From: an uncultured Collinsella sp.
Lineage (GTDB): Bacteria > Actinomycetota > Coriobacteriia > Coriobacteriales > Coriobacteriaceae
Reading direction: 5' to 3'
NCBI GenBank assembly: GCA_900542085.1
Contig: UQMK01000035.1
Span: 1-14,734 of the forward strand
DNA: 14,734 nucleotides
This document shows, in pieces, positions 1 to 6,362 of this stretch. The translations under genes and the position numbers were made by a program. Below the pieces are notes generated by a model. That model was not told the origin of the DNA. It saw only the letters and a list, made by a program, of their open reading frames with translations, and did not search any database. Each line of letters begins with the position of its first letter. The first letter of the stretch is position 1.

Positions 1-40
1 GTCGGTGACGGACCGGGGCAGGGGCCGAGGGGGGGTCCCC

Positions 41-128
41 GCCGTTTGAGCCAATCTGCCGTTCAATTTCAAAGGCGCGACCAGAAGGTCAGCGCCTTTT
101 CATTTCACGGCACCTTGGCTCAAACGGC
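41..128. repeat. Nested inverted repeat downstream of the toxin gene
   Basis: The outer arms GCCGTTTGAGCCAA (41-54) and TTGGCTCAAACGGC (115-128) are perfect 14-bp complements. A second, independent hairpin sits inside them (71-99). The element lies just past the 3' end of the PIN toxin. It has the nested-dyad form of an intergenic repeat element, but no second copy is present in this window. Positions 1-40 are very G-rich and show no gene that I can recognise. Confidence 0.6.
71..100. terminator. Hairpin, candidate terminator of the toxin-antitoxin operon
   Basis: AAAGGCGCGACC (71-82) pairs with GGTC (87-90) and GCGCCTTT (92-99), leaving one bulged A at 91 and an AGAA loop. On the plus strand it ends in TTTT; on the minus strand (the toxin's direction) it ends in TTT followed by GAAATTG. 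It lies about 70 bp beyond the toxin stop. The U-tract is short, so termination is plausible but not certain. Confidence 0.4.
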
Positions 129-172
129 AGGCTCTCGCTAACTTTTGCTCAACCTGTGGGGTCTTCAAATTG

Positions 173-664
173 TTAGAGCGTTGCTAAGTAATTCTTTGCG
201 TCTTCTACGCTCATTGCTGCGACAGGCGCGTGTGAACAGAGTTTGACATCGTTGGTGACCAGTAAATCTGCTTGGGAGCGCATCGCTGCCGCAATGATTA
301 AATCGTCTTCGTAATCGCTATGGAGATTACGCTGCTTGCTCGCCATCCATATGTCACTCAGGTCGCAGGGTACCGGCGTGGCAAGTTGCGACAACACGTC
401 GAGGCAATCCCATGCAAGTGATGTCGCCGCCACGGCGGCATCTTGGGATAGTGAGCCATGCTCGCGCCGATACCATGCCTTATGTTCGCTTGAAATCAAA
501 TAGAACAGATCTTTGGACGATGTCGCCGCATACAGCAAATCCACCTGCGCCGTGCATGCATCGCGTAAAAACTCAATCGCCACCGAACGACCACGTCGTG
601 AGGGAATGAAGTAATCGAGCCACACGTTGGTGTCAACCAAGATACGCCTTGGAGCCTCACTCAT
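173..664 (-). CDS. PIN-domain ribonuclease toxin (type II TA, PIN_3-like)
   Basis: A 163-residue protein with the layout of a PIN-fold metal-dependent ribonuclease. It starts with the first strand and acidic residue (ILVDTN, D11), continues through a middle motif typical of the PIN_3 subgroup (SSKDLFYL, residues 49-56), then the acidic cluster DYEDD (117-121), and ends with LLVTND (D139). In this family the acidic residues hold Mg/Mn and the enzyme cuts RNA. The start codon is an ATG that overlaps the antitoxin's end by 8 nt (ATGAGTGA). The nearest Shine-Dalgarno (GAGGAG) is rather far upstream, so translation is probably coupled to the antitoxin. RNA target and toxicity are inferred from the family. 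A chromosomal PIN protein with another RNA-processing job cannot be excluded, but the gene pair makes a toxin the best reading. Confidence 0.85.
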   Translation of the reverse strand: MSEAPRRILVDTNVWLDYFIPSRRGRSVAIEFLRDACTAQVDLLYAATSSKDLFYLISSEHKAWYRREHGSLSQDAAVAATSLAWDCLDVLSQLATPVPCDLSDIWMASKQRNLHSDYEDDLIIAAAMRSQADLLVTNDVKLCSHAPVAAMSVEDAKNYLATL

Positions 665-1037
665 AGAGCCAGCTCATCTCCTCGCCATAGCGATCCGCAT
701 AGGCATTCCGTTTGAGCTCTTCGTCGTCCAATGGCTGAGCCTTGACCATATCGATTCCCGACTCACGGCAAGCGGCAGCGAACAGCTTCGACCCCTGATC
801 CATGAGCTCGAGCTTACGTTTGGCGGCCTTTTCGCGCTCGCGCTGTTCCGCCCGGGCACGACTGGGCAGCAGGATATCCTCGAGCGCACCGGGGCGATCG
901 GCCAGCGACGCTGCAAGCTGCCAGAGCGCTCGCACCGCTTGGCTCGGCGTCATACCGGCCCTGGAGAGAGCGGCGTCCCCACTCCTTTTAAGATCGGCAT
1001 CGAGACGTACGTTGATCTGAGCGGCTGTTGTGGTCAT
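657..1037 (-). CDS. Ribbon-helix-helix antitoxin (RelB/DinJ-like)
   Basis: A 126-residue protein. Residues 6-50 (AQINVRLDADLK, then a helix with ALSRAGMTPSQAVRALW) match the strand-helix-helix of RelB/DinJ-type antitoxins, which dimerise and bind operator DNA. The charged C-terminal half (RAEQREREKAAKRK and after) is the usual place for toxin binding. I chose the ATG at 1037 because AAGGAGG lies 4 nt upstream of it; a possible upstream ATG at 1067 has no such site and would place the Shine-Dalgarno inside the gene. It is the first gene of a two-gene operon with the PIN toxin. Autorepression is expected for the family and fits the dyad that overlaps the promoter at 1062-1081. Pairing of a RelB-like protein with a PIN toxin, rather than a RelE toxin, is a mixed but known style of combination. 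Confidence 0.8.
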   Translation of the reverse strand: MTTTAAQINVRLDADLKRSGDAALSRAGMTPSQAVRALWQLAASLADRPGALEDILLPSRARAEQREREKAAKRKLELMDQGSKLFAAACRESGIDMVKAQPLDDEELKRNAYADRYGEEMSWLYE

Positions 1038-1061
1038 GACCCCTCCTTGATACTTTAAAAT

Positions 1062-1091
1062 TATCATAAAACTCTATGATAGATACGTAAA
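1062..1091 (-). promoter_or_regulatory. Promoter and overlapping operator of the TA operon
   Basis: Reading the minus strand, TTTACG (1091-1086) and TATGAT (1068-1063) are separated by exactly 17 nt, and the start codon follows about 25 nt after the -10. A 7-bp inverted repeat (TATCATA 1062-1068, TATGATA 1075-1081) covers the -10 and part of the spacer. A repressor bound there would block RNA polymerase, as expected for an autoregulated antitoxin. The -10 and spacing are good and the -35 is partial. Confidence 0.55.
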
Positions 1092-1179
1092 GCATGTATA
1101 GCATTTATTAGCATTAGCCGTACTCTGTACACAAAAAGCCGCCGATCTAGTTCGGTTTCACCTTTGGCATTTTCCCAGA

Positions 1180-1216
1180 TAAAACCTGCCAAAATAAACC
1201 TGTCCCTTTTTGGTCG
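1180..1216 (-). repeat. 37-nt dispersed repeat, copy 1 (3' of the aminopeptidase)
   Basis: This segment is the exact reverse complement of 11441-11477. Its core reads GGGACAGGTTTATTTTGGCA on the minus strand. It begins 3 nt after the aminopeptidase stop codon (1220-1222). Both copies lie at the 3' end of a minus-strand gene but in opposite orientations. The rest of the gap (1038-1179) holds the antitoxin leader and promoter and an AT-rich stretch with no gene. Confidence 0.85.
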
Positions 1217-1219
1217 ATT

Positions 1220-2605
1220 TTAGAGCTCCACGCTTTCGGCGCCGTTGATGGTTAGGTCGCGCTCGTAGAAGGCGGTGAGGGCGCGGATGGCGTACATCAC
1301 GTCGCGTACGCCGCCGGTCTCGTAGCTTGAGTGCATGGCCAGCTGCGGCAGGCCCACGTCCACGGCATGCATGCTCGCCTGCATATTGGACAGGTTGCCG
1401 AGTGTGGAGCCTCCGGCCATATCGCTCTTGTTGGCGAAGGCCTGTGTGGGTACGTCGGCGTCATCACAGATGGCCTGGAACACCGCGCGGCTAAAGGCAT
1501 CGGTGCAGTAGTGCTGGTTGGCGGCTTCCTTAATGACAATGCCGCCGTTGAGCACAACCTGATTGCGAGCATCGCACTTCTCGGCGTGGTTGGGGTGCAC
1601 GGCATGCGCGTTGTCGCAGCTCACAAGCATCGAGGCGGCAAGTGCGCGATGGTACGACTCGTCGTCAAAGCCCAGCGATCCGTTGATGCGGCGCAGCGCG
1701 TCGGCCAAGAACGTCGACATGGCGCCCTGCTTGGTCTCGGAGCCAACCTCCTCGTTATCAAAGCAGCAAAAGACCGAGATGTCATGCGCATTCTCGGCAC
1801 CCAAAAATGCCTGCAGCGAGGTGTAGGCGCAGGCCAGGTCGTCGAGCTTGGGCGTCGAGATAAACTCGTCGGCCCAGCCCCAAATGCGCGCATCCTGACG
1901 ATTGACCAGGAACAGATCGCGACCTAGGATCTGCTCGGGTTCAACGTCCAGTTCGTCAGCGATCAGTGCGTCAAAATCTCCCTGTTTAAGCTCGCCGGCG
2001 CTGATGAGCGGGCACAGGTCGACGGCTCGGTTGGGAGCAAAGCCCTCGTTAACGCCGCGGTTCATGTGGATGGCAAGGCTCGGGATAATAGCGACCTCGC
2101 GCTCGGTGGCAAGCAGGCGGCTCTCAATACGGTCGCCCTCGCGCACCAGCACACGTCCGGCCAGCGCCAGCGGGCGGTCGAACCAGGTGTAGTCGATCAT
2201 GCCGCCGTAGGCCTCGGTGTTCAGGCGCAGCGTCTCGCCTGCGCCGTCAAGCTCAGGCACGGCCTTGACCTTAAACGTCGGCGAATCGCTGTGCGACGCC
2301 GTCAGCTGAAAATGATAGTCACCGGCAACGCCGTCCTCGCCCCACGTCGCGGCCAGGTCCTCGCCCACCTTAAAGGCAACAACGCTCGAGGTGTTGCGCT
2401 GCGTGTAATAACGCCCGCCCGGCTCGATATCCCATGCCGCGTTCTCGGGCAGGTAGGTAAAGCCCGCCTCGTCGAGCTCGGCCATAATGGTCGCCGCCGT
2501 ATGGAACATGCTGGGGCACGCCTCGATAAAGTCGATAAGGTCGTTGGCGGCCTCGATATCGTCGGCCGTCACATGCGCGCGCTCGGGCGTTTCCTGATCC
2601 GTCAT
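1220..2605 (-). CDS. M18 family aminopeptidase
   Basis: A 461-residue metallopeptidase of family M18 (aspartyl aminopeptidase type; PepC/ApeB relatives), a cytoplasmic di-zinc exopeptidase that trims acidic and other N-terminal residues from peptides. The expected metal and catalytic motifs are present in order: HSDSP (H105), PKLDDLA (D255/D256), FDNEEVGS (E285, E286), HAVHPNH (334-340) and MHSSYETGG (H425). The length is normal for the family. I placed the start at 2605 (GAAAGGGGAGAGC before ATGACGG), about 20 residues before the conserved N-terminal helix. An in-frame ATG at 2716 also has a good AAGGAG, 7 nt upstream. It would add 37 residues that look neither conserved nor typical in codon use, so a longer form is possible. 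The gene is divergent from the amidase at 2767. Confidence 0.93.
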   Translation of the reverse strand: MTDQETPERAHVTADDIEAANDLIDFIEACPSMFHTAATIMAELDEAGFTYLPENAAWDIEPGGRYYTQRNTSSVVAFKVGEDLAATWGEDGVAGDYHFQLTASHSDSPTFKVKAVPELDGAGETLRLNTEAYGGMIDYTWFDRPLALAGRVLVREGDRIESRLLATEREVAIIPSLAIHMNRGVNEGFAPNRAVDLCPLISAGELKQGDFDALIADELDVEPEQILGRDLFLVNRQDARIWGWADEFISTPKLDDLACAYTSLQAFLGAENAHDISVFCCFDNEEVGSETKQGAMSTFLADALRRINGSLGFDDESYHRALAASMLVSCDNAHAVHPNHAEKCDARNQVVLNGGIVIKEAANQHYCTDAFSRAVFQAICDDADVPTQAFANKSDMAGGSTLGNLSNMQASMHAVDVGLPQLAMHSSYETGGVRDVMYAIRALTAFYERDLTINGAESVEL

Positions 2606-2766
2606 GCTCTCCCCTTTCGCTGGGTTGATGGTCCCCTCCAGCATACCCCGCAACGCCAGCGCCGCGCTCTTCATTCCGTGCTTAATTCCGCGCCGCTCAC
2701 CAAGTTGAGCCATCATGCCCGCGCTCCTTTTGCGACAATTGCGCTAACAGGACGAGAGGAGCCGTC

Positions 2767-3852
2767 ATGAAGCCACGTAACATTGCCATCGCCTGCGGTG
2801 TCGCGGGTGTCGCCGTCGGCCTTGCCGCTGCCGCCGGCATCGTTTACCGCAAGCAAATCAAGTCCGCCGCGTCGCTCAAACGCTTGACCGGCTACGCGGA
2901 TGGCCATGACCTGTACGCAATCGACATCGCCTACGACTACGATCTCGATCGCATCATCGCCGCTGGCGTGCGCGACGACCAGGCCTACATCGATGCCGTG
3001 GTGGCGCAGGTGCTGCCCGGTGTGCCGGCACATGTCCAGGCGCCCCAGTTTGCCTGCAGTGCTTTTGTCGCCGTAGATGCCGAAGGCCGCGTGCGCACCG
3101 GTCGCAATTACGACTTTAAGGACGACACCTCGGCGCTGCTGGTGCGCAATCACCCACGCGGCGGCTATGCCTCCATCGGGTTTGCCGCCCTTAACAACTT
3201 GGGCGATAACACTCCGCTTGACTCCGTCGCCGGACGCGCCGCGGCGTTGATGGGCCCGTTTGCCCAGCTCGACGGTGTTAACGAATGCGGCGTGTCCATT
3301 GCCGTACTCACCCTGGATTCCAAGCCCTGTGACCAGGACACGCAACGGCCCGTCATCAATACCTCGCTCGCCATCCGTCTGGTGCTCGACCGTGCCGCCA
3401 CCACGCAAGAAGCTGTCGACCTGCTTTCCGCCTACGACATGCATGCCATGGCAGGACGCGATTACCACTTCTTTATCAACGATGCCGCCGGTGACGCGCA
3501 CGTAGTAGAGTGGGATCCGCGCGATCCGGACCGCGCTTTCAAAGCGACTCCCGTACGCCAGGTTACGAATTTCTACGCCTGCTATGGCGACGAAGTGCTG
3601 CCCAACCAAAAGAATGGCGAGCTGGGCCATGGCAAAGAGCGCGCCGTCGCAATCGCCGATGTCCTTGACGCCCATGTCGGTGCCCAAGACGAGGCAGTCG
3701 CTTGGAAGGCCCTGCGCGCCGCAGCGCAAGAGCCCAATCCGGAAGACATCACCAGCAATACGCAATGGTCGGTCGTCTTTGACAATACCGAACCCGCCGC
3801 CGCTATTACGCTGCGCCGCCACTGGGGCGACGTCGACGCCTTCGCACTGTAA
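2767..3852 (+). CDS. Membrane-anchored choloylglycine hydrolase-like Ntn amidase
   Basis: A 361-residue protein. Residues 6-27 form a hydrophobic segment after a short basic N-terminus, which looks like an uncleaved anchor or signal; the Cys at 10 lies too early for a lipobox. A pre-region of about 70 residues follows, then FACSAF with Cys97. From there, spacing matches the bile salt hydrolase/penicillin V acylase (C59) active site: R113 and D116 in GRNYDF are +16 and +19 from the Cys, as R18 and D21 are from C2. DGVNECG (N172) and TNFYAC (N268) match later active-site asparagines. Ntn hydrolases of this kind release the catalytic Cys as the new N-terminus by self-cleavage, so Cys97 should become residue 1 after the pre-region is removed. 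The substrate is a linear amide; bile-salt, acyl-homoserine or peptide amides cannot be told apart here. GAGAGGAG lies 5-6 nt before the ATG. Confidence 0.82.
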   Translation: MKPRNIAIACGVAGVAVGLAAAAGIVYRKQIKSAASLKRLTGYADGHDLYAIDIAYDYDLDRIIAAGVRDDQAYIDAVVAQVLPGVPAHVQAPQFACSAFVAVDAEGRVRTGRNYDFKDDTSALLVRNHPRGGYASIGFAALNNLGDNTPLDSVAGRAAALMGPFAQLDGVNECGVSIAVLTLDSKPCDQDTQRPVINTSLAIRLVLDRAATTQEAVDLLSAYDMHAMAGRDYHFFINDAAGDAHVVEWDPRDPDRAFKATPVRQVTNFYACYGDEVLPNQKNGELGHGKERAVAIADVLDAHVGAQDEAVAWKALRAAAQEPNPEDITSNTQWSVVFDNTEPAAAITLRRHWGDVDAFAL

Positions 3853-3921
3853 GGAACCAAGCCCGTCGGCCTTACGCTCGCCTGACGTTGTTTACATTTC
3901 CATACGCTTGAGCTAACACGT

Positions 3922-3972
3922 TTTACCCCGTATCAACAGTGTGCGGGGGTAAACTTATGCGCATGTTATAAC
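3922..3972 (+). promoter_or_regulatory. Leader of the phosphofructokinase gene with dyad and -10-like box
   Basis: The 139-bp gap before pfkA contains an 8-bp inverted repeat (TTTACCCC 3922-3929, GGGGTAAA 3946-3953), a small palindrome ATGCGCAT (3957-3964) and TATAAC (3967-3972). TATAAC has no good -35 at the right distance. An alternative is TTGAGC (3908-3913), 17 nt, TATCAA (3931-3936), which would run through the dyad. The dyad has the look of an operator but I cannot name a regulator. Confidence 0.3.
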
Positions 3973-3991
3973 TTGCCCGGAAGGATTCATC

Positions 3992-5071
3992 ATGCTTAGG
4001 ATCGGTCTTCTTACCAGTGGCGGCGACTGCCAGGCACTCAACGCCACCATGCGCGGCATTGTCAAAACGCTTATGACCAACAGCGAAGAGCCTATCGAGA
4101 TCTATGGTTTTGAGGACGGCTACCAGGGCCTTATCTACAGCAGATTCCGTGTCATGACTCCCGCCGATTTTAGCGGCATCCTCACCCGCGGCGGCACCAT
4201 CCTGGGCACGAGCCGTACGCCGTTCAAGCGCCTGGACACTCCCGAGGCCGACGGCGTCGAGAAGGTGCCGGCGATGGTCCACACCTATCATAAGCTGCAG
4301 CTCGACTGCCTGTTTATGCTGGGCGGCAACGGCTCCACCAAGACCGCCAACCGCCTGCGCGAAGAGGGCCTCAACGTTATCGCCCTGCCCAAGACCATCG
4401 ATAACGACACCTGGGGCACCGAGTTGACGTTTGGCTTTACGAGCGCCATCGACGTCGCTACCAAGTGCATCGACGACATTCACACCACCGCCTCAAGTCA
4501 CGGCCGCGTGTTCGTTATCGAGATCATGGGTCACAAGGTTGGCTGGATTCCGCTGTATGCCGGCGTCGCGGGCGGCGCAGATGTCATCTTGATTCCCGAG
4601 ATCCCCTACGACATGGATAACGTCATCAAGACCATCGAGCATCGCATGGAGACCGGCAGCCGCTTTACCATCGTGGCCGTCGCCGAGGGCGCTATCTCCA
4701 AGGAGGACGCGGCGCTGTCCAAGAAGGAGTACAAGAAGAAGCTCGCCGAGCGCACGAGCCCGTCAATCGTGTACGACATCGCCAAGGAGATCGAGGCCAA
4801 GACCGGTCGCGAGACCCGCGTCGCCATCCCCGGCCACACGCAGCGCGGCGGCCAGCCCGACGCCCAGGACCGCATCTTTGCGACCCAGTGCGGCGTCGAG
4901 GCAGCGCTCGGCTGCCTGCGCGGCGAGTTTGGCTACATGATTGCCCTGCGCGACGGCAAAATGTGCCACATGCCGCTCGAGGATGTCGCCGGCAAGCTCA
5001 AGTTTGTCGACCCCCAGAGTGATCTGGTGCGCGAGGCCAAGGCGTTGGGCATCAGCTTCGGCGACGAATAG
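3992..5071 (+). CDS. pfkA: 6-phosphofructokinase (group III type, phosphoryl donor ATP or PPi)
   Basis: A 359-residue phosphofructokinase that phosphorylates fructose 6-phosphate to the 1,6-bisphosphate, the committed step of glycolysis. Motifs in order: LLTSGGDCQALNA (6-18), RGGTILGTSR (66-75), LGGNGS (110-115), PKTIDND (133-139, with catalytic D137), MGHKVGW (169-175), IPEIPYD, and GHTQRGG near residue 290. Two specificity positions are informative: the glycine of GGNGS (E. coli 104) favours ATP, while K134 (E. coli 124) is the lysine of PPi-dependent or mixed enzymes; classic ATP enzymes have Gly there. The residue before that glycine is Asn, where E. coli has the Mg-binding Asp103. I recall the GGNG/PKTIDND combination from related clostridial and actinobacterial enzymes, so it is likely a clade trait. 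GGAAGGA precedes the ATG by about 7 nt. The last codons lie inside a palindrome (5063-5247). Confidence 0.93.
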   Translation: MLRIGLLTSGGDCQALNATMRGIVKTLMTNSEEPIEIYGFEDGYQGLIYSRFRVMTPADFSGILTRGGTILGTSRTPFKRLDTPEADGVEKVPAMVHTYHKLQLDCLFMLGGNGSTKTANRLREEGLNVIALPKTIDNDTWGTELTFGFTSAIDVATKCIDDIHTTASSHGRVFVIEIMGHKVGWIPLYAGVAGGADVILIPEIPYDMDNVIKTIEHRMETGSRFTIVAVAEGAISKEDAALSKKEYKKKLAERTSPSIVYDIAKEIEAKTGRETRVAIPGHTQRGGQPDAQDRIFATQCGVEAALGCLRGEFGYMIALRDGKMCHMPLEDVAGKLKFVDPQSDLVREAKALGISFGDE

Positions 5072-5247
5072 CCTCGGCTGGAACCGCCCCCATCGGAGCC
5101 CCCAGGGCTTACCTCCCAAATCGTCCTCGGACATGTCAGGACCCCGCCGTGCGCTTCGCGCGGCGGGGTCCTTCCGTCCTGCGGAAAGATTTGGGAGGTA
5201 AGCCCTGGGGCCTCCTGCGGTAACTGGGGAGGCCGAGGCTATTCGTC
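5063..5247. repeat. 185-bp nested palindrome overlapping the pfkA 3' end
   Basis: There are four nested dyads. The outermost arms are 15 bp (5063-5077 and 5233-5247) and the left one holds the last PFK codons and stop. Next are 23-bp perfect arms (5100-5122, 5188-5210; core TTTGGGAGGTAAGCCC). Inside lies a GC-rich hairpin GGACCCCGCCG / CGGCGGGGTCC (5139-5149, 5161-5171) and a small TTCCG/CGGAA hairpin (5172-5186). The region between the first and second arms is only partly complementary. The inner hairpin could stop transcription after pfkA, but it has no U-tract. No open reading frame inside looks real. Confidence 0.8.
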
Positions 5248-5260
5248 TTCTTGCTGCGGA

Positions 5261-5553
5261 TGCCTAGGGTGGGGTGCAGCGTGCATTTTTGGGAGTTTTC
5301 AGCAGCCGTGGGTGCCTGCATACTGGATTTTGGGCGAAAAGCAGGCGCCATGAGCCGCATACTGTAAAAATGAGCGATCCTTGAGGTGCCGAGGGCTCAT
5401 AATCAAGGCTTTCAACGCGGTTTTGTGCACCCATTCCCGCGCCCGCGGACTCCGGGATGCTGAATACTCCGGGATTTGCACGCCGCCCCCTGGGGTACCC
5501 GTGGGCAAAAAGCAACCACCCAGCCGAAATATACATCCGGCGGGGCGGTTTAT
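5261..5553 (+). repeat. ~290-bp intergenic repeat, copy 1
   Basis: Aligned by eye with 7572-7858, this segment matches at roughly four of five positions, with near-identical blocks: TGCATTTTTGGGAGT, CTGCATACTGGATTTTGGGC, CGGGATGCTGAATACTCCGG, GGGCAAAAAGCAACC and GGCGGGGCGGTTTAT. Several indels are not multiples of three, so the small open frames inside are not genes. Two stems are visible in both copies: an inner GCCTGC/GCAGGC, and an outer one that pairs the region near 5271-5280 with GCCGCAT near 5365. The element ends in an 11-of-13-pair hairpin (5514-5526 with 5538-5550) followed by TAT. It lies 31 bp past the stop of the minus-strand gene at 5585. Confidence 0.85.
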
Positions 5554-5584
5554 GCAGTACAGCGGCTGTGGATGCGCATGTCGC

Positions 5585-5914
5585 TCAGCGTTCTTGCCGA
5601 CCGATGCAACGTCGTGCGTAGCCCTTAATGTCTTCGGTGAAACCGTCAAGGTCGTCGAGCGTGATAACGTTATCGGAAAGCAAGTTGGCTATCTCATAAC
5701 GCATGGTGCTGCGGCGAATATCGTTCACAAGCACTCCTGAGGACAGCTTGTCCCTATTGATACGCTCTTCTAACGCCCAAAATCTACTGGACGCTTCACT
5801 GCCACCGTTCAGTATCTCGATGTACTGGCCGATGAGCATTTCCATATAGCTTTCTTGCCATTTTGGGAGCAGCTCTCTAAACAGCTTCCAGTCGCTTTCA
5901 GTTACCTCGCCCAT
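5585..5914 (-). CDS. Small conserved hypothetical protein (109 aa)
   Basis: A soluble, helix-rich protein. The WKLFRELLPKWQESYMEMLI start, the FWALEERINRDK middle and the DDLDGFTEDIKG end resemble a small family common in Clostridia and Coriobacteriia. Members are often labelled multidrug transporter in databases, although there is no membrane segment here to support that. The function is unknown. The ATG at 5914 is chosen because GGAGG stands 4 nt upstream; an in-frame ATG at 5932 would bury that site. The gene is AT-richer than its neighbours, which hints at a different origin from the surrounding GC-rich genes. It stands alone: 31 bp downstream is repeat copy 1, and upstream are about 450 bp with no gene. 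Confidence 0.75.
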   Translation of the reverse strand: MGEVTESDWKLFRELLPKWQESYMEMLIGQYIEILNGGSEASSRFWALEERINRDKLSSGVLVNDIRRSTMRYEIANLLSDNVITLDDLDGFTEDIKGYARRCIGRQER

Positions 5915-6051
5915 ATTGCCTCCGTTCACCAAACAGACTTAGCCATTCGATTTTTATTCTATTTGGTATTTTCGCTCACAGCCGTGGATGAGGGAACCAT
6001 CGGTCTTCGAGTTCGAACTTGAATGAACCGTTTGCTACAAAATGCGCCTAA

Positions 6052-6187
6052 TTACTACGATGATTCGAATGCCTTCGACCATACCGAAAAGGGTGAAAGT
6101 AAAACCGCAGGTAGAAAGCTTGCCGATTTTTGAAAAAGATGGGTGTGGTCGGCCTCATCGAGTTCATCGTAGTAAATCGGCCTTTTT
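6052..6187 (+). other. Two interlocking stems ending in a T-run
   Basis: TTACTACGATGA (6052-6063) is complementary to TCATCGTAGTAA (6164-6175). GCCGATTT (6122-6129) is complementary to AAATCGGC (6174-6181), which is followed by CTTTTTC. The second stem has its left arm inside the first loop and shares two bases with the first stem's right arm. The two would therefore compete or form a pseudoknot. On the plus strand the second stem has the shape of a terminator with a long loop. No gene lies just downstream on that strand. Confidence 0.35.
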
Positions 6188-6246
6188 CTTGGCATGCGGC
6201 GAGTTAAATGCCAGTTCCCGTGTTGGAATTGCCCTGTCCATTCGTG

Positions 6247-6312
6247 AGTTGCGGTGAAATCGGGACTGTTAGACGCTCCAAGGTCCTCAACGGTCCGTAT
6301 TTCACCGCAACT
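6247..6312. repeat. Palindrome A, left of the HTH gene
   Basis: AGTTGCGGTGAAAT (6247-6260) and ATTTCACCGCAACT (6299-6312) are perfect 14-bp arms. A second 8-pair stem lies inside (GGACTGTT 6263-6270 with AACGGTCC 6289-6296, one G-T pair). The outer arms share the motif GTTGCGGTGRAAT with the palindrome at 7470-7534. It sits about 50 bp past the 3' end of the HTH gene. Confidence 0.75.
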
Positions 6313-6362
6313 TGGAAGGGGCGAGCGGCGTTGGCCAAGCATTGTTGACGGGTTGGAACGGC

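Larger units (their letters stand above)
5915..6362. other. Gene-poor intergenic stretch with several dyads
   Basis: No convincing gene is present. The AT-rich part 5930-5980 is the likely promoter region of the minus-strand gene at 5585 (TAGAAT-like box near 5960, no clear -35). Positions 6052-6187 hold two interlocking complementary pairs that end in a T-run, and 6247-6312 is a palindrome. An open frame on the minus strand near 6055-6195 could encode about 46 residues, but it lacks a ribosome binding site. Confidence 0.5.

Noticed and set aside
1331..2770. Long plus-strand frames opposite the aminopeptidase
   Set aside because: They are antisense shadows of a GC-rich gene; the minus-strand frame carries all M18 motifs.
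5264..5649. Open frames of 90-119 codons inside and beside repeat copy 1
   Set aside because: The matching frames in copy 2 are shifted by indels, none has a ribosome binding site, and conservation follows DNA blocks, not codons.
6055..6195. Minus-strand frame ending in about 46 residues (MPRKRPIYYDELDEADHTHL...)
   Set aside because: It looks protein-like at first, but it has no Shine-Dalgarno, spans interlocking dyads, and matches nothing I know.
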